In this document: piece by piece, positions 39,901-64,000 of the stretch
Layout of the letters: every line of letters starts with the position of its first letter
Position numbering within the stretch: the first letter of the stretch is position 1
Assembly: GCF_019097595.1 (NCBI RefSeq)
Contig: NC_080716.1
Span: forward strand, 10,155,401-10,219,400
Origin: Hemibagrus wyckioides
Taxonomy: Eukaryota; Chordata; Actinopteri; Siluriformes; Bagridae
Reading direction: 5' to 3'
DNA length: 64,000 nucleotides
Made by a program: the position numbers and the translations under genes
The notes under the pieces: generated by a model
The model's database searches: none
Seen by the model: the letters and a program-made list of their open reading frames with translations, nothing else
What the model was told of the DNA's origin: nothing

Positions 39901-40619
39901 TAAAGCTAAGCACTATCCCTTCTGCGCCTCTTTTACAGTGACGTATGACAGAAACATGGCAGGAGACACTTTCTCCTTTTCAGCTGGTCTCACACAACAG
40001 ACGCTTTTAGGAGACTTTGGCATCATCCGGTTTAATAAAGTGCTAGTTAATGACGGAGGGCACTACAATCCCCAAACAGGTATATTTATTACAAAAGAAA
40101 ACGTTACAGATCTGCCTGTTTTTCATTGACTTCATACTCTAAAGGCTCTAACTGTAGACTTTAGCTACAATATAAAACCCATGTTTTAACTATTTAGGAA
40201 AGATGACATAAGGATACACTCACTTAGAACAAAACAGCCAGTACTTGTCCTAGTTGGCAGCACAGTAATCTCTCCTTGCCTACTCTGCAGGAATCTTCAC
40301 GGTGCCTGTGAGCGGCCGTTATCTAATCACGGCCGTGCTGACGGCTCCTCGGCACGAGCGGCTCGAGGCTGTGCTCTCCGTGTCTGAGCGCAGCGTGCAG
40401 AAGCTTGATTCAGCAGGTTTTGGAGGACATGACGGGCTGCACACATCAAGGCCTTGTCAGTGTGGTAGTTCTGCCTCGTTCAGCCTCATCCTCTCTCTGC
40501 GCGCAGGTGATCGAGTTGCATTAGTGCGCACGGCCGGCGCGCTGGCCCTCTCTGAGGCCAAAGAGATCCTCTCCACGTTCAGCGGGGTCTTCCTCTACTC
40601 CACTCAGGTTCACAGATAA
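27809..40619 (+). CDS. emilin2: emilin2: EMILIN-2-like extracellular matrix glycoprotein, 9 coding exons, 1065 aa
   Basis: Elastin-microfibril interface family glycoprotein, secreted to the extracellular matrix, where EMILINs trimerise through C1q heads and coiled coils. Coding exons: 27809-27909, 28499-28624, 32395-32588, 32783-34681, 39266-39574, 39654-39704, 39795-39842, 39939-40079, 40291-40619; 3198 nt joined, every junction in phase with GT-AG ends. Order of parts: hydrophobic signal peptide (about residues 1-24); EMI domain 35-108, opening N-W-C-A and closing W-R-C-C-P-G-Y-Q-G; long coiled-coil region encoded by one 1.9-kb exon (about 150-770); proline-rich stalk with a few Gly-X-Y units (774-905); C1q domain 910-1063 ending S-T-F-S-G-V-F-L-Y. 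The ATG is the first after an in-frame stop at 27791 and has A at -3. Length fits EMILIN2 (about 1050 aa in mammals), and the lpin2 neighbour supports EMILIN2 rather than EMILIN1. Paralogue assignment would need a tree. Confidence 0.93.
28499..28624 (+). CDS. emilin2: emilin2 coding exon 2 (first half of EMI domain)
   Basis: Starts after a long T tract and CAG; donor GTGAGT at 28625. Encodes N-W-C-A-F-I-V-Q-K-N-V-S-C with the first EMI cysteines, followed by an Ala/Glu/Pro-rich stretch with further cysteines. Ends in phase 2 and completes Met76 with the first base of exon 3. Confidence 0.9.
28832..28870. repeat. (TG)n microsatellite in emilin2 intron 2
   Basis: TG tract with one TT interruption. 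Confidence 0.95.
30011..30208. mobile_element. foldback MITE-like element in emilin2 intron 2
   Basis: Long imperfect inverted repeats: 'gcaggctttcattcca' on the left and 'tggaatgaaagcctgg' on the right, with further pairing of 'aaagggcca' and 'tggccttta'. This foldback sequence is abundant in fish. No coding capacity. Confidence 0.75.
31547..32116 (+). mobile_element. Tc1-like relic, family C, in emilin2 intron 2
   Basis: Blocks such as 'gtgccagataggctggtt' and 'aggaaaatggccaggctg' are transposase N-terminal sequence shared with the copy at 59160-59753. Ends: 'cactttattagtcaaacctg' and 'gattggctgattagataatt'. Many indels. Confidence 0.75.
32395..32588 (+). CDS. emilin2: emilin2 coding exon 3 (second half of EMI domain)
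   Basis: Acceptor TTTTCCAG; donor GTAAGA at 32589. Encodes Y-R-T-H-F-H-P-S-Y-R-I-S-Y-K-T-V-T-E-L-E-W-R-C-C-P-G-style EMI consensus, then a Lys/Pro-rich linker. The EMI core is the most conserved piece of the family and makes this exon certain. Confidence 0.93.
32783..34681 (+). CDS. emilin2: emilin2 coding exon 4 (large coiled-coil exon)
   Basis: A 1899-bp exon covering residues 141-774 in one open frame. Starts after ATAG at 32782, ends G|GTAAGT. Strong heptad periodicity from about residue 157 onward, with many Glu/Lys/Leu repeats and scattered Cys (C-F-Y-V-D, C-T-T-G-C, S-S-C-C-Q) that could form inter-chain bonds. EMILIN genes typically carry this region in one very large exon. Confidence 0.93.
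35524..35570. repeat. (TCC)n tract
   Basis: Pyrimidine tract of TCC units in emilin2 intron 4. Confidence 0.85.
36260..36440 (+). repeat. diverged repeat pair, copy 1
   Basis: Shares order and content with 38850-39060: 'gggatgccagtactaatgc' / 'cctctaatct' / 'agatgccctgtgaacctc', then a homopolymer run. Both copies lie in emilin2 intron 4. Confidence 0.55.
37753..37884. mobile_element. MITE-like element in emilin2 intron 4
   Basis: Left 'caaccctgttcctggagacc' pairs with right 'ggtagatttccagaaacagg'. A common fish non-autonomous element. Confidence 0.6.
38850..39060 (+). repeat. diverged repeat pair, copy 2
   Basis: Counterpart of 36260-36440: 'gggatcccaatcctgtagc' / 'cctctagtct' / 'agatgttcggtgaacctt', then a T-rich run. 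Confidence 0.55.
39266..39574 (+). CDS. emilin2: emilin2 coding exon 5 (proline-rich stalk)
   Basis: Acceptor after a CT-rich tract ending CTCAG. Encodes residues 774-877, rich in Pro, Arg and Gln, with short Gly-X-Y pieces (G-V-A-G-P-P-G and G-F-A-G-A-P-G). I chose the donor at 39575 (CAG|GTCAGA); an in-phase alternative CAG|GTGCAC at 39565 would shorten the exon by 9 bp. Confidence 0.82.
39654..39704 (+). CDS. emilin2: emilin2 coding exon 6 (stalk, 51 bp)
   Basis: Acceptor CTTCACAG, donor GTACAA. Encodes S-Y-P-P-V-N-P-V-A-Y-K-P-Q-P-I-A, a proline-rich spacer. Phase 1 at both ends, so it can be skipped without breaking the frame. Confidence 0.78.
39795..39842 (+). CDS. emilin2: emilin2 coding exon 7 (stalk, 48 bp)
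   Basis: Acceptor after a T tract and GTTAG, donor GTAAAC. Encodes S-Q-V-L-W-N-P-A-Q-R-L-V-A-T-P. Phase 1 at both ends, the same as its neighbours. Confidence 0.75.
39939..40079 (+). CDS. emilin2: emilin2 coding exon 8 (N-terminal half of C1q domain)
   Basis: Acceptor TTTTACAG, donor GTATAT. Encodes F-S-F-S-A-G-L-T, then I-R-F-N-K-V-L-V-N-D-G and Y-N-P-Q-T-G, the characteristic first strands of the EMILIN-type C1q head. Confidence 0.92.
40291..40619 (+). CDS. emilin2: emilin2 coding exon 9 (C-terminal half of C1q domain and stop)
   Basis: Acceptor TCTGCAG at 40290. Encodes G-I-F-T-V-P-V-S-G-R-Y-L-I-T-A through S-T-F-S-G-V-F-L-Y and terminates TAA at 40617-40619. Markedly GC-rich compared with the surrounding introns. 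Confidence 0.93.
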
Positions 40620-40988
40620 CATCTAGCAAAAATAAATAAATAAACCACACATACATAAACTGCAGAGGACTGTCTGGCTGTGTCACTCTCCACATTTACA
40701 TGGCAGCCTGTGGCGAGCCAGACGACACTGCAAGGATATCACTGCTTGGCTTTGGCTTGACTACAGAACAACATTGCTTTGGTTGCACCATGGAAAGAAG
40801 TGCACTGAGATTTTTAGTTATACTCCACATATTTTCATCATATAATGTATTTACTTACGCCACAACTTTTAATATAAAAAAGGCGGTTTATCCTGAGTGA
40901 CTTTAATCAACAATCCAGACTGTATAGAATCATTTTATTACAAATTAGTAGCAGTATTATAATTGTCTTTATTTTGCATTATGTACGG

Positions 40989-40994
40989 AATAAA
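40989..40994 (+). promoter_or_regulatory. candidate emilin2 polyadenylation signal
   Basis: AATAAA about 370 bp past the emilin2 stop, in AT-rich sequence. Another AATAAA run at 40631-40640 begins only 12 bp past the stop and is less likely to be used. No transcript evidence is available here. Confidence 0.45.
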
Positions 40995-41382
40995 ACAGGA
41001 CTGTTTATAGGACAATAATAAATGACTGGATGATGTCTGAAGATGGCATATCCCAAAGAAGTTTATTCTTCTTACACCACAGGAATTAACCACAGATTGC
41101 AATTTTTATTTATTAACACACACGTTGTGCATTCAACCATTTCTAGTTACTGTTAATGTTGTACAATTTCTTTGTATGCAGTTAATGCAGCTCGTAACGT
41201 TACCCTGAAGCCACAAAGATGTTGCCATCGCAGTTACGGCTTTAAAACCCGAAAACCGGAGAATCCTCCCAGAAATGTTAAATAAACGTCTCTTCACTGA
41301 AAACCTGACTAGATCAACAATTACATGTTGTCGTTGTTTGTTTTTGTTTTTTTTATATGTGGCACAAGTGCCCATAGAAGTC

Positions 41383-41396
41383 GTTACTATAGAAAC
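41383..41396. promoter_or_regulatory. X-box-like palindrome (RFX type)
   Basis: GTTACTATAGAAAC, one base off the GTTRCCATRGNAAC form bound by RFX factors. Between the two gene ends. Confidence 0.35.
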
Positions 41397-41529
41397 GAGC
41401 TTTGGTAAATGAACCAGAATTAAGCATTCGATAGTGCTGTGGTAAATGGTTTTATAATAGATGATGTATAATGGAATGACGAACCAACACAAAGAATTTA
41501 AGGATAAAGTGACAGCATGAAGCTGAGGA

Positions 41530-41600
41530 GAGGGTTCTAAATGTGAATTTCCCTTTGGGATGAATAAAGAATCTATCTATCCATCTTGCCATCCATCCAG
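41530..41600 (+). mobile_element. short LINE-type 3' tail with (TCTA)n/(CATC)n
   Basis: 'aatttccctttgggatgaat' plus 'aaagaatctatctatcc' is the usual tail of fish non-LTR elements. Confidence 0.5.
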
Positions 41601-41787
41601 TTTAGTCTCAACAATCGATGTAAAACCTATTTTAATAATTGCTTATACTTGCCGTGACAAGCTCTATGATTTATGATTTAAGCAATTACCGAAATTCTAA
41701 ACTTGTAGATACAAAAAAAAGGGGGAAGACTGATATTTCCCATTTCTCCTTCATACAAACTCTATAGCCTTCGGATATTCCATCTTA

Positions 41788-44252
41788 TTTATTACACTGC
41801 TGGACAAGGCAATAAGAAAAAAAAAAAACATGAACATATTCTTCTTTTTTTTCTGCTGCTACATAAATAAAGAAAATGTTTGACCTGAGGTGATTTTCTC
41901 CCCAAATCTGATTAAACCACACAATCTCCAGCATTCATTTCATTTCATTCTGCCACACTCACATGCCTGGGACCTCTTGTTTTCTGTCTACTTTTGTCAT
42001 CAAATCCTTTAAAGGAAAAAGTGATGAAAACAAGTTGTGAAACATTTGTAATAATTGCATTTTTAATAGATTTTCCATGTCATTTTCCAAAAACGATAAA
42101 TCCATACAGTAAGTATACATGTAAAGGTATCTAAGAGTGGTCAGATGCAGTAATGTTCAATTTGTACACTGAAAACAATACAATCTAAGAGACAGGGGTT
42201 TTTTTTCCCCACAAAGAGCATACATCAACAAATAAAAGCATATAAAATTAAGAGCATGAAAGCAAAAGAGAGTAATGAACAATAAACGATCGGTTCCAAA
42301 GTAATATATTTTTTTAACATTTTTTGTTTTTTAAACATAGATGAGTGTGTCCATCCCACACAAGAAGTATTACTTTCATAGAAAGAATGGGATCACTTTG
42401 TTAATCATTAACAGACAGATTTCACTTCTACACTTCATACAGACAAAAAAAAAAAACAAATGTGATAATACATTTGTGTATAAACAAATCAAACGACCAG
42501 GGAAGTTCCTTTTTTTTCCCCCACCAAACAATGGTTACCTCATACAAATATCCTATGGTAAATAAAATACTTGCTATTGTGCTCCGAGTCGGTGTGCATG
42601 CTACCTAACACACGGTGCGCTACGTCTACGTTTAAAAGAAGAAACTAGAAACAAATGCATGTACATACACCATTTGTATTACACAAAGTCAAAGACCAGC
42701 TTTTGCTAATTAACTATTCATGACAAGGACGTGCTCCTTCCCTTGGCCACTGACAATCACCAGTTGGAAGATGTCCAGGAAAATAATAAGGGACACCCCT
42801 CTTGCACAACAGCTGCGATCTGTTTCTTCCAAAAAAAAAGAAAAAAAAGAAAACACTGAATTTGGCCTATTACAGTGCTATAACTGCTAGAGAAGACTGA
42901 TAAGCTCTTTTCCACGACACAACATCATTTACCTATAGACCTAAAGATCTCAAAACACACACACAAAAAAAAAAAAATCAACTGATGCTAAACCTACAAA
43001 ATCAGTACATATTAGTCGTATTGGGAAATCAAAAGCCATTAGTATTTCAGAACTATTTCTTTGATTACACAAATCAAGTAGGGTGCAGTGTAGTAGAAAA
43101 ACACTCAAATCTTATTTTAGCCTCGTGAAGAAAAAGGCTTTTAAACCTTCTATGCAAAAGGCTGCTGAATAGCTTGCAACAATAAGACCATCCCTTCATT
43201 AACTGCAAGCTGATCCATGGTGCTCTCTTGGCTGCTGCTGCTGAAAAGTGCGATCAGTAAGGCATTAGAAAGCAGCCAGACAATGAAATTGTTAATGAGT
43301 GGAAAACACCTGGAAAACAGATGGAAGCCTTGCTCGGTGCTCAGGGCTTTTCCAGCAGGACTAAAAGCCTTAAATGCACCATCGGACTGAAGACGCTGGA
43401 TGCGAATGCATAAAAGGGGCGAGTTCAGCGGCATGACTTTGATAGCAGCATCAGCATTCAAGAGAGCCTCTGATCAAACCTCATCACAGACGCACAGTCA
43501 GACAGGAATTCTTCCACCACATGTTACAGGCAGTGCATGTTGGTAATTATAATTAACTTACCCACTAAATTGTTAATTATTAGAGAACAAAATAAATTAG
43601 CATTTGTAAATAAATATCTCTGTTCATTAGTTCTGTGATCCTACATGTTCTCCCACATGACTCATTTTCTGTTTCCTACTAAACACGCTGTGTCATTGTA
43701 CCCACACGGTAACCAGTAAGTGCTTAGGCCACAGGACTGTAAACACCAGCCTACGCTGGACCACCACAGCAGGGATAAACACCTCTGCTGGTCCTGGAGG
43801 GTTCTATTGTCCACTAGTATCAGACACACCAGCACTAAGGCTATGATACACCTATATTAAGTAATTAACACACACACAAACACACGTAGACACACACACA
43901 CACAAAATAAACATTTAAGTTTGAAATAAGAGCATTTGTTTGAGGCCCCAGCAATCAGGCAGGCTTCAAATATCCCTGATGTGTGCGACAATGAGGGGAA
44001 ACTGCACCGTCACCACCCCCACAGTTCAACGTGGACGTTAGATTAAAGGGGAGAGCGAGGCATTGCTCCGTTTTGGATGTGCAGATGGATTTTATACAAT
44101 CCTTTTCAACAGAACATGCCTCAGCTGGTTAGAGTGCAGCTACAGGTAGCGAGGACATTTGGATTTGCAAGGATTTTACTTAATTATCTTACAGGAGTAT
44201 TACTTCAGCTTATACAATGGCAAACGGGACAGAGACTGAGAGCATGTCTAGC
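41788..44252 (-). other. lpin2: presumed lpin2 3' UTR (coding-free)
   Basis: AT-rich sequence after the lpin2 stop with no conserved frame. On the minus strand the AATAAA at 41793-41788 would give a 2.5-kb 3' UTR, close to the long UTR known for LPIN2. Further AATAAA on that strand at about 41105-41114 would extend the transcript to within about 100-120 bp of the candidate emilin2 poly(A) signal at 40989; one near 40934 would carry it past that signal into the emilin2 3' region. The true end is not visible from sequence. Confidence 0.4.
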
Positions 44253-63292
<19,040 letters not shown>

Positions 63293-63723
63293 TACACTAT
63301 ATTGCCAAAAGTTTTATGACGTCTGCCTTTACATACACAAGAACTTAATATAGAGTTGGCTCGCCCTTTGCAGCTATAACGGCTTCAACTCTTCTGGGAA
63401 GGTTTTCCACAAGGTTTAGGAGTGTGTTTATGGGAATTTTTGACATGTGTGTGGTCAGGCAATGATGTAGGATGAGAATGTGTGCAGGTCAGTCAACTTC
63501 CTCATCCATGTCTTTATGGACCTTGCTTTGTGTACTGGTGTACAGTCATGTTGGAACAGGAAGGGGTCATCCCCAAACTCTTCCCACAAGGTTGGGAGCA
63601 TGAAATTGTCCAAAATGTCTTGGTATGCTGAAGCATTAAGAGTTCCCTTTACTGGAACCAAATTCCAACCCCTGAATTCAATGATTTGGAGGGGTGTCCC
63701 AAAACTTTTGGCAATACAGTGTA
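63293..63723 (-). mobile_element. Tc1-like internally deleted element with TIRs
   Basis: Inverted termini at 63293-63315 and 63701-63723 differ by one base (TACACTATATTGCCAAAAG against TACACTGTATTGCCAAAAG when inverted) and each ends in TA. The minus strand encodes A-Y-Q-D-I-L-D-N-F-M-L-P and D-P-F-L-F-Q-H-D, the second catalytic region of Tc1 transposases. Most of the gene is missing, so it is non-autonomous. Confidence 0.92.
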
Positions 63724-64000
63724 TATGAAAACATAACTCAGTATTTCCACTTCAGCCCTTGGGAGGCAAATTTACAACCCACCCAAGAGTTAGAGGTATA
63801 AAAGGTAAACCATGAATTACTACTCAGGTTGGCTGTCATGAATCGATTTCCAGAGTTGAAATAGTTGATGTTTTATTTAAGATTTGTGAAAAGAAATTGG
63901 CTCTATACTCTTCACAAATCTAATCAGGAAGAAAACTATTTAGCAAAATCTAACTACATTCATTTTGGTGTCATTTACACTTAAGGAAAAACTTTCAGAT
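63724..64000. other. nothing recognised
   Basis: AT-rich noncoding sequence to the window end. Confidence 0.5.

Noticed and set aside
43150..43461. 103-codon minus-strand frame after the lpin2 stop
   Set aside because: Lies in the presumed lpin2 3' UTR; no recognised domain and no splice context. Kept as UTR.

Overview
The window is a piece of a vertebrate nuclear genome, almost certainly a ray-finned fish. It is AT-rich, with GT-AG introns, long (CA)n/(TA)n/(GA)n microsatellites and many decayed Tc1/mariner-type transposons. Several dispersed repeats are of kinds I know from otophysan, especially catfish-like, genomes; the order is an inference from repeat flavour only and the species is not determinable here. 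I see no CRISPR, tRNA or rRNA, and no bacterial or viral operon.

Two protein-coding genes can be built exon by exon with matching reading phases. (1) emilin2, plus strand, ATG 27809 to stop 40619, nine coding exons, 1065 residues: signal peptide, EMI domain, one large coiled-coil exon, a proline-rich/degenerate collagenous stalk and a C-terminal C1q domain. (2) lpin2, minus strand, ATG 61058 to stop 44253, eighteen coding exons, 892 residues: N-LIP domain, polybasic nuclear signal, serine-rich middle and C-LIP phosphatidate phosphatase domain with the DIDGT catalytic motif. They lie tail to tail with 3.6 kb between stop codons, the same order and orientation as EMILIN2 and LPIN2 on human 18p11.31. 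The two products (an extracellular-matrix glycoprotein and a glycerolipid-synthesis phosphatase) do not act in one pathway; the pairing looks like old conserved synteny, although converging 3' ends leave room for antisense overlap.

Region by region: 1-27.8 kb has no recognisable gene and holds scattered repeats, a CpG-rich block near 23.3-23.65 kb, a CTCF-like motif at 25.56 kb and a CpG-rich block with a perfect CRE palindrome at 26.06 kb. 27.8-41 kb is emilin2 with a Tc1 relic in intron 3 and a diverged repeat pair in intron 4. 41-44.25 kb is the shared 3' region. 44.25-61.07 kb is the lpin2 coding region, with a 350-bp (TA)n tract, an AT-cored hairpin and three Tc1-type relics in its introns. 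61.07-64 kb is lpin2 5' intron/UTR territory and ends with a short Tc1 deletion derivative with clear terminal inverted repeats. The lpin2 promoter and any upstream non-coding exon were not identified.

I found no wholly new biological system. The observations most worth checking are four RFX X-box-like palindromes in and beside lpin2 (two of them the same 14-mer), the CpG/CRE/CTCF-like blocks upstream of emilin2, a 326-bp repeat bounded by a 13-bp direct repeat, and the altered LxxIL motif in lpin2.
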